A stretch of 13,871 nucleotides of DNA from Deltaproteobacteria bacterium (GTDB lineage Bacteria > Desulfobacterota > Desulfobacteria > Desulfobacterales > SG8-13): NCBI GenBank assembly GCA_024639205.1, contig JAHEIV010000024.1, positions 1 to 13,871 on the forward strand. Reading direction: 5' to 3'. The notes beneath the pieces are model-generated. The model was not told the DNA's origin, made no database searches, and saw nothing but the letters and a program-made list of their open reading frames with translations. Shown here piece by piece: positions 5,989 to 13,193 of the stretch (its first letter is position 1; the number at the start of each line of letters is the position of its first letter). A program made the position numbers and the translations under genes.

Positions 5989-7695
5989 TTACCCTCCCCG
6001 GTGCTTGGTCCGATGGCCGAAAAACGGGTCGGCGAAAAACACCGCGTCTTTCGACCAGATCGACAGCACCTCGCCGCCGGTGGCATATTTTCGGGGCAGC
6101 TGCTGCAGTCTTTTTGCGGCACTCGACTTTTTCACAAAATACTGATCCAGCACCAGGGCGAACTGCAGTCCCTTGTCCGGCTGCCAGTAGGGCAGCAGCC
6201 GAAGGCGAGGGCTGCCCCTGGGAAGCTCCCGCAGGTATCGATAGGCCTCGTTCAAGTTGTCTTTGCGGGCCAGGCGTACCCACCAGGCAGCCGAGTCGGG
6301 CGGCTGCACCCGGGCCGGGATGGCGGGCAGCTCCACCGTTTGCCCGATGGTGACCCGATCCGGGTCGTCGATGCTCGGATTTGCAAGTATCAGTGACTTG
6401 AAGTATTTCGAGTTGAAGTCGCCGTAAACACTTTGAATCAGTCCCGAAAGCGTTTCGCGGCGCATCAGGGTTACCTGGCCCAAAGAATCGGCGTGGCGCT
6501 GGTTTCCGTCAGCCGCTGGTTTGAGCGGGCGCACCGCCGGCTGGGCGGCAGCCGTCGGTGCAACGAAAGCCGGCGCAGCGGCAGCTGTTGCGGCCGGTGC
6601 AGTCGGTGGCGCAATGGCGGGCGCGTTTGCGGGCGCCGGCACCGCAGCGCTGTCCGTCTTGGCTTCGGCTGGCGATTCTTGCGGGCTCACCGCAGGGCCC
6701 CGGGCAGCGCGGGGCAGCTGGTTTGCCGCCAGACGGCCGGGCCCGACTGCCGGCTTGCTGAAGTTCGGACGAAATCCGTACCAATGAAAACCGATGGCAA
6801 ATATCGCTACCGCCACGGCCACAGCAGGCAGCCCTAAGGCGATGGCGATCTTTTTCGTGCGCCGGGATCGATTCGGAAAGACGCGGCCGATGCACGTTCG
6901 TGCAAGGAACAGGTCGACCACGTTCCGGTTCTGGATGATCATCGTCAGGATGCAGCGGTGGCACAGGTTGATGATTTTACGCGGATACCCTCCGGTAGCC
7001 AGGTAGATGGCCAGCAGCGCCGGCTTGCTGAAAAAAGAGTAGGTTTTGAAGTTGTTGCTCGACTTTTCCAACCGGAAGCGGATCATGGACCGCGAATCCC
7101 GGAAATTCATCGGTTTGAGAAAGTGGTACAGGTTGATCCGGTCGGCAAAGTTGGAATAGGCGCGGATGGTGTTTTGAAACTCCAGCTGGGCAAAGATAAC
7201 GATCTGCAGCAGTTTGTACTCGTTGGTCTCGTAATTGAGGAACTCGCGCAGCAGCTCCATGCAGAAGATCGGCAGCTTCTGCCCCTCGTCGATGATCAAT
7301 ATGACCGTCTTGCCCTCATCCACACCGCGGCCGAACAGGTACTGCTTGATCAGCTCTTTGAGCTGCCAGTCGTTGGTGTCTCTGGCCGGTTTGCGGCCCT
7401 TGAACATGGCGGCCACCGAGGCCAGAAACTCGGTGGTGCTGGTAAAGTGCGGATCGAGGATCAGGTGGGTTTCGAACTCTTCGGTATCGGTGAAACGGCG
7501 GATGACCTGGCGGCACAGGGTGGTTTTGCCGGTGCCGACATCACCGATGATCACGTTTAGCCCGCGGCGAAGGCGCAGGGCGAGTTCCAGCTTTTGCAGG
7601 CAGTCCAGATGCTGCCGGGACCCGTAAAAAAAGTCCGGATCCGGAGAATTGGAAAACGGTTCCCGATTGAGATTGAGAATGCTGAAATAGTCCAA
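5989..7695 (-). CDS. ExeA/GspA/MshM-like AAA ATPase fused to a periplasmic LysM-like and SPOR-like tail
   Basis: A 568-residue inner-membrane ATPase. The cytoplasmic AAA domain (about 1-275) begins DYFSILNLNREPF, as in ExeA/GspA proteins, with Walker A GDVGTGKTT (51-59) and Walker B ILIIDEGQ (132-139). A hydrophobic helix (about 283-303) crosses the membrane. An Ala/Pro-rich spacer (about 340-395) follows, then a LysM-like module (about 406-457, with ETLSGLIQSVYG, ILANPSI and IGQTVELP), then a SPOR-like module (about 471-537, beginning WWVRLA and ending FVKKSSAAKRLQQL). Known role of the family: opening or anchoring in peptidoglycan to place the secretin. The start is TTG at 7695, chosen because the family start matches exactly and an in-frame stop lies 25-27 nt upstream; no better codon exists. 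Vibrio MshM lacks such a tail, and no separate MshN gene is present here. Both periplasmic module calls rest on pattern only. Confidence 0.85.
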   Translation of the reverse strand: MDYFSILNLNREPFSNSPDPDFFYGSRQHLDCLQKLELALRLRRGLNVIIGDVGTGKTTLCRQVIRRFTDTEEFETHLILDPHFTSTTEFLASVAAMFKGRKPARDTNDWQLKELIKQYLFGRGVDEGKTVILIIDEGQKLPIFCMELLREFLNYETNEYKLLQIVIFAQLEFQNTIRAYSNFADRINLYHFLKPMNFRDSRSMIRFRLEKSSNNFKTYSFFSKPALLAIYLATGGYPRKIINLCHRCILTMIIQNRNVVDLFLARTCIGRVFPNRSRRTKKIAIALGLPAVAVAVAIFAIGFHWYGFRPNFSKPAVGPGRLAANQLPRAARGPAVSPQESPAEAKTDSAAVPAPANAPAIAPPTAPAATAAAAPAFVAPTAAAQPAVRPLKPAADGNQRHADSLGQVTLMRRETLSGLIQSVYGDFNSKYFKSLILANPSIDDPDRVTIGQTVELPAIPARVQPPDSAAWWVRLARKDNLNEAYRYLRELPRGSPRLRLLPYWQPDKGLQFALVLDQYFVKKSSAAKRLQQLPRKYATGGEVLSIWSKDAVFFADPFFGHRTKHRGG

Positions 7696-7839
7696 AATTG
7701 AGACTTCGCTGTTGGGTTTTCAGATGGTTGTTTACGCCCGACTGGGGCTGAACGGATAAATTCACTCGACACAGGCCGCCTCGACACCACGGGTCGGATT
7801 TCAGCAGTAGATGCGATGAAGGTTTTCTGCTTCGGTTGA

Positions 7840-9420
7840 TTACGGTTTTGTCTTCGCAGCGGCCGGCTGATCTTTGGTCTTCGATGACATCTGCTCCATC
7901 GGTCGCTCCTCTAAGATGTAGGGAGTGATAAAGATCAGCAGCTCATCCATTTCGTTGGCCCTGGTCTTGTTGCCAAACAGCCATCCGAGTCCGGGCACGT
8001 CTTTCAAATAAGGGATCCCCTGGCTGCCCGTAGCCGTCTTCTCCTCGCTCAATCCGCCGATCACGGTTGTCTGGCCGTTGAACAGTATGACGTTGGTTTC
8101 CGCCTTGCGCGTGATGATCGTCGGGTTTCCAGCCACCGTTCTCGTAAAATCGGGCTCATCCTTGTTGACCACAATCTTCAGCTTCAGGGATTCGGAATCG
8201 ATGACATTGGGCGTGACCTCCAGCTTCAGCACGGCCTGGATGTATTGAATGTTGACTTCGCCGTTTTCCACGGTCTGTATCGGGATTCGATCCCCGCTTT
8301 CGATCAGCGAGATCTGGTTTTCCAGCGTGGTGATGGACGGACTCGACAGGATGTTCAGCAAGCCTTCATCCTGCAGAGCCTGGAGCTGGAGCGACAGAAC
8401 GCTGTTGCCGATGTTCTGAAACAAAAAGCCCAGTGACAGACCGATGTCGTCCGTCAGGTTAACAGGGAAATTGGACACCTGGCCGGCCGGAGGCAGGGCC
8501 ACGATCGGGGTGAGGTTCTCGTCGAAAAGGGACGTATCCGGCGGAAATTCGCTGCCGGGGCCCATCCAGTAGTTTTTCCCGTTACCGGATCCGTACAGCA
8601 ACCCGCCCCACTGGACCCCTAAAGCCCGGGCGGTGTCGTTGGTGGTTTCCACGATCTGGGCTTCGATCAAAATCTGGGATGTGGGCCGGTCGAGGAGCTC
8701 CACCACATCGATGATCCGGCGCACGTCTCCGGGTATGGCCTGTACAATCAGCGAGTTGGTATGTTCGTCCACCATCACGGTGCCGAGCAGGTTGCCCTCT
8801 TTGCCGGTGGAAATGAATTTTTCCAGGTTGTTGCGCAGCTTGCCGGCTTCGCTGTAATTGATTTTGAGAATGCGGGTGACGTAGGGCTCGATCTTGGTCA
8901 GCTCGTTTTTCTGCACCTCGCGCTTGAGCTCGTTTTCCATGTCCTGGATCGTCATGATCCGGATGATGTCCCCTTCCCAGGTGTAGGTCAGCCCCTGGGT
9001 GCGCAGCAGCCCCAAAAATGTCTGATCCCAGGGCGCATCGGTGATGTTGATGTTGACCTTGCCGGCGATCCTGTCGTTGAGCATGATGTTCTGGTTGGCC
9101 ACCCGCGCCAGGGCCCGCAGCAGCACCGACACTTCGATGTCGCTCATCTTCATGGTGACCTTGCGGGTGGGCAGCGGTTTTTCCAGCGGAATCAAAGGTT
9201 CGGGCTCTTTCTCCGGGGCGGCGGGGTCCAGGCCTTCGCGGGAACGTATCTTGGTAGGCGGCGAGTACCCCTGGGAATCTTCGACCTTGGCTTTCCACTG
9301 CTCAAAGAACTTCTCGGACGCTGTCTCCTGATTGCCGGAAGCGCAGCCGACAGCGACTGCGGCGAGCAATAAGTACAGGGCCCAATTCAACGGCAACCGA
9401 CGATATTTAGGTGTTCGCAT
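7840..9420 (-). CDS. mshL: Outer-membrane secretin, lipoprotein (MshL/PilQ/GspD family)
   Basis: A 526-residue secretin forming the outer-membrane gate for the pilus. The N-terminus (about 11-26) is a lipoprotein-type signal ending AVGC with Cys26; the -3 residue is Ala rather than Leu, slightly off consensus. An STN/N0-like domain (about 87-155, TMKMSDIEVSVLLRALA...) and a secretin N1-like domain (about 180-246) follow. The C-terminal channel domain (about 340-503) carries VIGGL (453-457) and the signature VPGLGWLF (475-482) and ends LLIFITPYIL. It begins 14 bp after the PilP-like gene, implying co-expression. At 526 residues with only one N1-type repeat it is compact, nearer to MshL than to PilQ, and no AMIN domain is seen. 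A lipidated secretin could reach the outer membrane without a separate pilotin, and no pilotin gene is in the window. Confidence 0.95.
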   Translation of the reverse strand: MRTPKYRRLPLNWALYLLLAAVAVGCASGNQETASEKFFEQWKAKVEDSQGYSPPTKIRSREGLDPAAPEKEPEPLIPLEKPLPTRKVTMKMSDIEVSVLLRALARVANQNIMLNDRIAGKVNINITDAPWDQTFLGLLRTQGLTYTWEGDIIRIMTIQDMENELKREVQKNELTKIEPYVTRILKINYSEAGKLRNNLEKFISTGKEGNLLGTVMVDEHTNSLIVQAIPGDVRRIIDVVELLDRPTSQILIEAQIVETTNDTARALGVQWGGLLYGSGNGKNYWMGPGSEFPPDTSLFDENLTPIVALPPAGQVSNFPVNLTDDIGLSLGFLFQNIGNSVLSLQLQALQDEGLLNILSSPSITTLENQISLIESGDRIPIQTVENGEVNIQYIQAVLKLEVTPNVIDSESLKLKIVVNKDEPDFTRTVAGNPTIITRKAETNVILFNGQTTVIGGLSEEKTATGSQGIPYLKDVPGLGWLFGNKTRANEMDELLIFITPYILEERPMEQMSSKTKDQPAAAKTKP

Positions 9421-9434
9421 GGCTATTCACCGGA

Positions 9435-9920
9435 CTATTGGGTTTCCTCAATCGGAATGGATAATCTTCGCCTTCCTTTGAGCGTCTGAATTACCACCCG
9501 GTTCGGTAGAATCTTTCCCACCACGTAATCGGTTTGCGGGAGTTTCTCACCGGCTTCGTACTCCATACCGTTTATGATCGCCAGACTCTTGCTGCCCATC
9601 TGTAAAAACCCGGAGTAGATCAAATCTTTCGGCGGTTTTTCCAGCGGTGGAACGTCACCGGGACCTTCGGTTGAGTTCAGCAGCGGATCCGTGGTCCATT
9701 TGGCCGGAATGTGTTCGATGATGTAAGAGTCGATGTCCGAGAGCCCGTCCTTGGACATGGCCGCCACACTGGCGATAAACTTGTTGAATATGTCCAGCTT
9801 GCTTTCGGAGCTGGCCGCGGTCGACCGGCTTCGCGGCGGGCCCTCGATGAACAGCGCATAAAATCCATAAACGACGGTGAGCGCCATAAACACGAGAATG
9901 ATTTTTTCACGCTTTGACAT
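9435..9920 (-). CDS. PilP/MshK-like periplasmic protein with N-terminal membrane anchor
   Basis: A 161-residue protein from the ATG at 9920; the frame continues upstream to a TTG at 9959 (174 residues), but the ATG places the positive MSKREK directly before the membrane helix (7-24). A flexible stretch follows, and a C-terminal beta-type domain (about 98-157, DLIYSGFLQMGSKSLAIING...VVGKILPNRVVI) resembles the PilP/GspC homology region that contacts the secretin N0 domain. There is no lipobox, unlike classical PilP. It sits 14 bp upstream of the secretin gene and downstream of PilO, the position of mshK. A good promoter lies about 70 bp upstream. Ribosome binding looks weak. Family assignment is by architecture, neighbours and a short motif, so it is moderately sure. 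Confidence 0.8.
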   Translation of the reverse strand: MSKREKIILVFMALTVVYGFYALFIEGPPRSRSTAASSESKLDIFNKFIASVAAMSKDGLSDIDSYIIEHIPAKWTTDPLLNSTEGPGDVPPLEKPPKDLIYSGFLQMGSKSLAIINGMEYEAGEKLPQTDYVVGKILPNRVVIQTLKGRRRLSIPIEETQ

Positions 9921-9986
9921 AACGTCACGCTTGAGTCGAACAGCCCTGTCTACCAGCAACCGGAACGGTACGGAACATGGAGCCGG

Positions 9987-10016
9987 ATTATAACACTAAA
10001 CCCCCACAAGTGTCTA
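9987..10016 (-). promoter_or_regulatory. Candidate sigma-70 promoter for pilP-like and secretin genes
   Basis: On the minus strand TAGACA (10016-10011, five of six to TTGACA) is followed after 18 bp by TATAAT (9992-9987), a perfect -10 preceded by TGT, an extended -10. The start would fall near 9980, about 60 nt before the ATG at 9920. It would let pilP, secretin and later genes be transcribed independently of pilM and pilO. Confidence 0.65.
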
Positions 10017-10139
10017 AATATTTTGAAATTGTTACAAAAACGAGTTTTGAGTCGTAAAAACCCGCGCTATCACGTCTTTTCACCTGCCGGCGGTCAACCC
10101 ACTGCAAGCCGCCGCGGCAAGAAGATGCGTTTGCTCAGT

Positions 10140-10676
10140 TCACTCGCTGGCCAGCCACAACCGTATTTCCATCTCCCGGGTATCTCTCACCGATCGGATG
10201 GTGATCTCTTCGATCTGTTCCAAATACGGCAGCTGGCAAAGCTCCAGCAAAAAAGGGTGCAGGTCGATAAACTCGCCCCGCAGCTCGATGTCGACCATCA
10301 GATATCCGCTGCGGTTGATCAACGTTTCAACCGCCGGTGTGAATCTGACCAGCGTCAGCCGGCTGTTTTTGGCCAGCTCGTTAAATGTGGCAGCCACCGT
10401 GCGGGTGTCGTCGGTTTTCAGTTTTTGCTTCGGAACGAAATTCAGTCCTTCCGGCGGCTTTACCTGCGCTTTTTTCAACAGGCTCTCGTAGACCGGCGTC
10501 AGTATTTTTTGCTCTTCGAGCTTGAGATTGGCATTGTCGATTTCAAAGTCGAGAGCAGCCGTTTCTTTGTGGGCCGGCAAAATTGCCAGCAGCAGAAACA
10601 AGATGACCCCCCCTGCCAGTATGATGATATACGAGAGGGTCTGGGCCGGTAACGCTGGGAGTTTTACTTTTGCCAT
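10140..10676 (-). CDS. PilO/MshJ-like inner-membrane alignment protein
   Basis: A 178-residue bitopic inner-membrane protein. It has a short cytoplasmic N-terminus, one hydrophobic helix (about 14-34), a coiled-coil-prone segment rich in Glu, Lys and Leu (about 36-70), and a periplasmic alpha/beta region containing the FNELAKNSRLTLVRFTP and YLMVDIELRG-x-F stretches typical of PilO/GspM ferredoxin-like domains. Known role: it dimerises with PilN and PilP to link the platform with the secretin. It lies 175 bp after the PilM-PilN fusion, a large gap for tightly coupled subunits, and 219 bp before the PilP-like ATG. The ribosome-binding site is weak. It ends with TGA at 10140. The family is clear from position and architecture, while sequence identity in this family is always low. 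Confidence 0.85.
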   Translation of the reverse strand: MAKVKLPALPAQTLSYIIILAGGVILFLLLAILPAHKETAALDFEIDNANLKLEEQKILTPVYESLLKKAQVKPPEGLNFVPKQKLKTDDTRTVAATFNELAKNSRLTLVRFTPAVETLINRSGYLMVDIELRGEFIDLHPFLLELCQLPYLEQIEEITIRSVRDTREMEIRLWLASE

Positions 10677-10851
10677 TTCGTTTCAGTCAGTCTTTATGAT
10701 GACACCTGCTCAGCAGGGAAATCGCCGGCAGCATTTCTTGTTGGTTGAAGCATAACCGGCTCTTCCCGTATTGAGATAACGTCCGTATCGTTTTCTCACC
10801 AGTTGGGAACCGGTCCGGATACACCTTCTCACGGTTCGGCAAATAAATCCA

Positions 10852-12750
10852 TTACAACAGATCCAGCTGGGCGTCGAACTTCAACACTTCCTTGTCGAAC
10901 AAAAAGCTTTTCTCCTTGCTGTTGATAGCCGGCTTGTCAAACAGCGGCGAATCGTCGAGCTTGAGCAGGTAGCTGGCCAGCGAGGCTTCCATGCTCAAGC
11001 GGTCGCCTAAAACGATGCCCTCCAGCTTCAGGTATTTTTGCAGCGTTTCCCCGGTGTTGATCGGATTTCCGCTCACCTGGACCGATATGCTGGTCAAACG
11101 GACATTCGGCGGCGTCCGGTTCGAAATTTCCGTTAAGACCACCAGGCCCATGTACTTTCTGCTGAACTCCCGGAACTCCACGTTTTTCTGCCTGGTTTTT
11201 TCCACCAGGTTAAGGATCAGTTTTTGGTCGACCCGCATTTTATAACGCTTGAGCTGGCTTTGGAGCCGCGAGACGCTGCCCTTCTTTTCATCGATGACCG
11301 TACCCTGCCACATGTAATAGCCCACGCAGGAGGCCATGACCGCCAGAAAACAGACCATGAAAATCCGGCTGAACAACCGGTTGCGGGCGGTTTTGGCTTT
11401 TTCCGTGAAGGTGTGCAGAAAGTTCGGGGTGTGGGCGTTATCGGACAGGGCCATACCCATCGCCGGTGCAAACGATCCTCTCACTGCATCGGACTTCGGG
11501 CCGGTTACCTCGCCGAGAAACTGGGCATCGGTGGTAAACGGATCGAAGGTTTCCCGCGGCAGCCCCAGCTCGTCACCGATGTAGTCGACGATGCGGCGGT
11601 GCGGGCGAATGCCGCTGGAGATATATATTTTCTGCACCCGCTCATTTTCGATATTGGCGGCATAGTGCTCGTAGGTGCGCTCCACCTGCTGTACCAGCCG
11701 TTCCAGGGCCGGCAGGATCATCTTGAAGATTTCTTCTTCTTCGGGTCCCAGCTCTGCGTCGATCTCAGCTTCCGGCGAGGCGTCGTGAACCAGGCTAAAG
11801 AAAATCTCCTTGGCCTTCTCCGAGTCGATCTTCGAGCGGGTCGGTTCGACCGGCCGCGGCGCTGACGTGGGCGTTTCCAGAAAATCCGCCGGTATCTCGA
11901 TGCCGTTATCTTCGGGCTCGCGGTCGACGATTTCCCCGCGCATGGCCTCGCTCATGGTTTTGATGCCGGCCTTGATGCCGCGCGAGAGCACCAGGTTGCC
12001 GCCTGAAAAGATGTCGATGCGGCTCCAGTCCCTTCCGATGTAAAGGCTGGAGACGGTTTTAACGTCGGTCTGAATCCATCCGGTTCGAAACAGGTTCTGA
12101 AAGGCAAACGGTACGATCGATATGCCGTTGAGGGGGTAACCGCTTTTGGCAAATACGGTTTTGAAGTGATCGATTTCCGCCTGGGGCGCCGTAAGAGAAA
12201 CCACGTCGTATTTGGGCGATCCCTCCTCGACCCGCTCGCGCAGGATCTCGTAGTCAAAGACCGCTTCGGCCTCATTGTAGGGCGCGACCTTTTTGTGCGA
12301 CCAGTACACCACGTTGGGGATCTGTTTGGGCGGGACCTTGGGTATTTTCAGATACCGCATTTCCACCCGCGCCGACGATATGTTGCCCCAGATGGCGGCC
12401 TTTTTGCCGGATCCGCGAAACCGGCCGAGGTTTAGTTTCAAAAATCTGGAAAAATCCGGGTGATCCGGTGTGACGCCGGGCTCGAACGGGATGTGGGCGT
12501 AATCGAGCAGCTCGTAGCGGCTGTGTCCCAGGCTCATCATTTTGACGAGCTTGATTTCGTTGTAGCCGATGTCCACCCCGACGGTGATTGACTTTTTGAT
12601 AGAAACGGCGGTTTGGAAACCGGATTTGAGGCGCTTGAAGAAAGGGGTCTTGGAACGCTGGGCAGAAGCGGCTCCCGGTTCAGGGCTGCTGTTGCTGCGA
12701 ATCAGATCCAGAAGCTTTTCGGTGGAGGAAATTTCGTTCCGTTTAGCCAA
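10852..12750 (-). CDS. PilM-PilN fusion (GspL-like architecture) of the pilus assembly platform
   Basis: A 632-residue protein joining two normally separate subunits. Residues about 54-435 form a PilM-like actin fold, with GVDIGYNEIKLVKM (58-71) as the first phosphate-binding strand and a later YISSGIRPH stretch. An acidic, Pro-containing insertion (about 274-342) interrupts it. NFLHTFTEKAK (443-453) marks the start of the PilN-like part, followed by a membrane helix (about 463-481), a coiled-coil-prone stretch (about 485-525) and a periplasmic ferredoxin-like region (about 530-632). The result has the topology of GspL and would carry signals from the cytoplasmic ATPase ring to PilO/PilP. The start is TTG at 12750, supported by CGGAG ending 7 nt upstream and by the absence of an early ATG. 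It is the first gene of the cluster, with a leader of several hundred bases carrying candidate promoters and structured RNA. It corresponds to mshI in the Vibrio order. Confidence 0.9.
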   Translation of the reverse strand: MAKRNEISSTEKLLDLIRSNSSPEPGAASAQRSKTPFFKRLKSGFQTAVSIKKSITVGVDIGYNEIKLVKMMSLGHSRYELLDYAHIPFEPGVTPDHPDFSRFLKLNLGRFRGSGKKAAIWGNISSARVEMRYLKIPKVPPKQIPNVVYWSHKKVAPYNEAEAVFDYEILRERVEEGSPKYDVVSLTAPQAEIDHFKTVFAKSGYPLNGISIVPFAFQNLFRTGWIQTDVKTVSSLYIGRDWSRIDIFSGGNLVLSRGIKAGIKTMSEAMRGEIVDREPEDNGIEIPADFLETPTSAPRPVEPTRSKIDSEKAKEIFFSLVHDASPEAEIDAELGPEEEEIFKMILPALERLVQQVERTYEHYAANIENERVQKIYISSGIRPHRRIVDYIGDELGLPRETFDPFTTDAQFLGEVTGPKSDAVRGSFAPAMGMALSDNAHTPNFLHTFTEKAKTARNRLFSRIFMVCFLAVMASCVGYYMWQGTVIDEKKGSVSRLQSQLKRYKMRVDQKLILNLVEKTRQKNVEFREFSRKYMGLVVLTEISNRTPPNVRLTSISVQVSGNPINTGETLQKYLKLEGIVLGDRLSMEASLASYLLKLDDSPLFDKPAINSKEKSFLFDKEVLKFDAQLDLL

Positions 12751-12793
12751 AACCGTTCTCCGAAATCAAATTTCCGGCAGCCCAGAATAAGGA

Positions 12794-12921
12794 AGCTACC
12801 GCTTGTATCCGCATTCGACCCCGCGGTGCGCAGTCCCTGACCGGCCTGCAAACCGTCGGATGCACCCCCTTGCAGCAGGGCAGCGTAAGAAAACCTTTAA
12901 ACGAATTCGGCAGCGGTAGCT
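12794..12921 (-). ncRNA. Candidate structured leader RNA ahead of the first gene
   Basis: AGCTACCGCT (12794-12803) and AGCGGTAGCT (12912-12921) are perfect 10-bp inverted arms enclosing 108 nt. Inside, ATTCG/CGAAT (12813-12817 with 12902-12906) can add a second stem, and CTGCAA/TTGCAG (12846-12851 with 12870-12875) forms an internal hairpin with an 18-nt loop. The closing stem ends 43 nt before the TTG start at 12750. No known riboswitch class was recognised. It may be a regulatory leader, or a chance long-range repeat. Confidence 0.35.
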
Positions 12922-12940
12922 ATCAATGTGCAGGCAAACG

Positions 12941-12962
12941 CTGATCCAGTGAAACGGATCAG
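12941..12962 (-). repeat. Perfect hairpin in the long leader
   Basis: CTGATCC (12941-12947) and GGATCAG (12956-12962) are perfect 7-bp arms with an 8-nt loop. It lies between the candidate promoter at 13031-13059 and the long-range inverted repeat, so it would be the first stem of the leader transcript. No T tract follows on the minus strand. Confidence 0.5.
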
Positions 12963-12981
12963 TGGTGACACCCAATTCTCA

Positions 12982-13011
12982 AAAATTTGTAACGGCAGCA
13001 AAATTTGTCGG
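12982..13011. repeat. Tandem AAAATTTGT elements downstream of a promoter
   Basis: AAAATTTGT occurs at 12982-12990 and again at 13000-13008, an 18-bp period. The second copy lies inside GGCAGCAAAATTTGTCGG (12994-13011), which recurs inverted with 16 of 18 matches at 13146-13163. Positions just after two promoter candidates suggest operator sites; the binding factor is unknown. Confidence 0.4.
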
Positions 13012-13030
13012 AAATATGCTAAACACACCA

Positions 13031-13059
13031 ATTAACTCATAATCTATCTGAATTGTCAA
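13031..13059 (-). promoter_or_regulatory. Candidate sigma-70 promoter with perfect -35, upstream of the cluster
   Basis: On the minus strand TTGACA (13059-13054), a perfect -35, is followed after 17 bp by GTTAAT (13036-13031), four of six to TATAAT. The start would be near 13024, giving a leader of about 274 nt before the TTG at 12750. The surrounding sequence is AT-rich compared with the rest of the window. Confidence 0.5.
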
Positions 13060-13145
13060 CAAATAACCCGTACGAAAGCCGCAATGCACCCCATGCGGGT
13101 CTTCAGACCGTGCCTGCAGAATATCCCTACCGGTGTTTGAGCGAC

Positions 13146-13163
13146 CCAACAAATTTTGCTGTC
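13146..13163. repeat. Inverted copy of the AAAATTTGT-containing element
   Basis: CCAACAAATTTTGCTGTC is the reverse complement, with two mismatches, of the element at 12994-13011. It directly abuts the -10 box at 13165-13170, covering the predicted transcription start, a classic repressor position. Confidence 0.4.
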
Positions 13164-13164
13164 T

Positions 13165-13193
13165 ATTATACCATAGCCGGCCGTTTTTTGAAA
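13165..13193 (-). promoter_or_regulatory. Candidate extended -10 promoter at the head of the cluster
   Basis: On the minus strand TGG-TATAAT (13173-13165) is a perfect extended -10, in the same TGGTATAATA context as the promoter at 5884. The -35 at 17 bp spacing is TTTCAA (13193-13188), three of six. The start would be near 13158, leaving about 400 nt of leader. Confidence 0.45.

Noticed and set aside
10087..10114. GC-rich inverted repeat (CGGCGG/CCGCCG) after the PilO-like gene
   Set aside because: Six-bp arms with a 15-nt loop and no T tract; not a convincing terminator.
10694..10753. Nineteen-codon open frame before the PilO-like gene, possible leader peptide
   Set aside because: No repeated regulatory codons, no attenuator hairpin with T tract, and its length is expected by chance.
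12925..12975. Similarity to cobalamin (CCACTG box) or c-di-GMP (GGCAAACG, GAAA) riboswitch fragments
   Set aside because: Only short pieces match, partly on the wrong strand, and the defining core (B12 box, or the GCAAAGC segment of GEMM) is missing.
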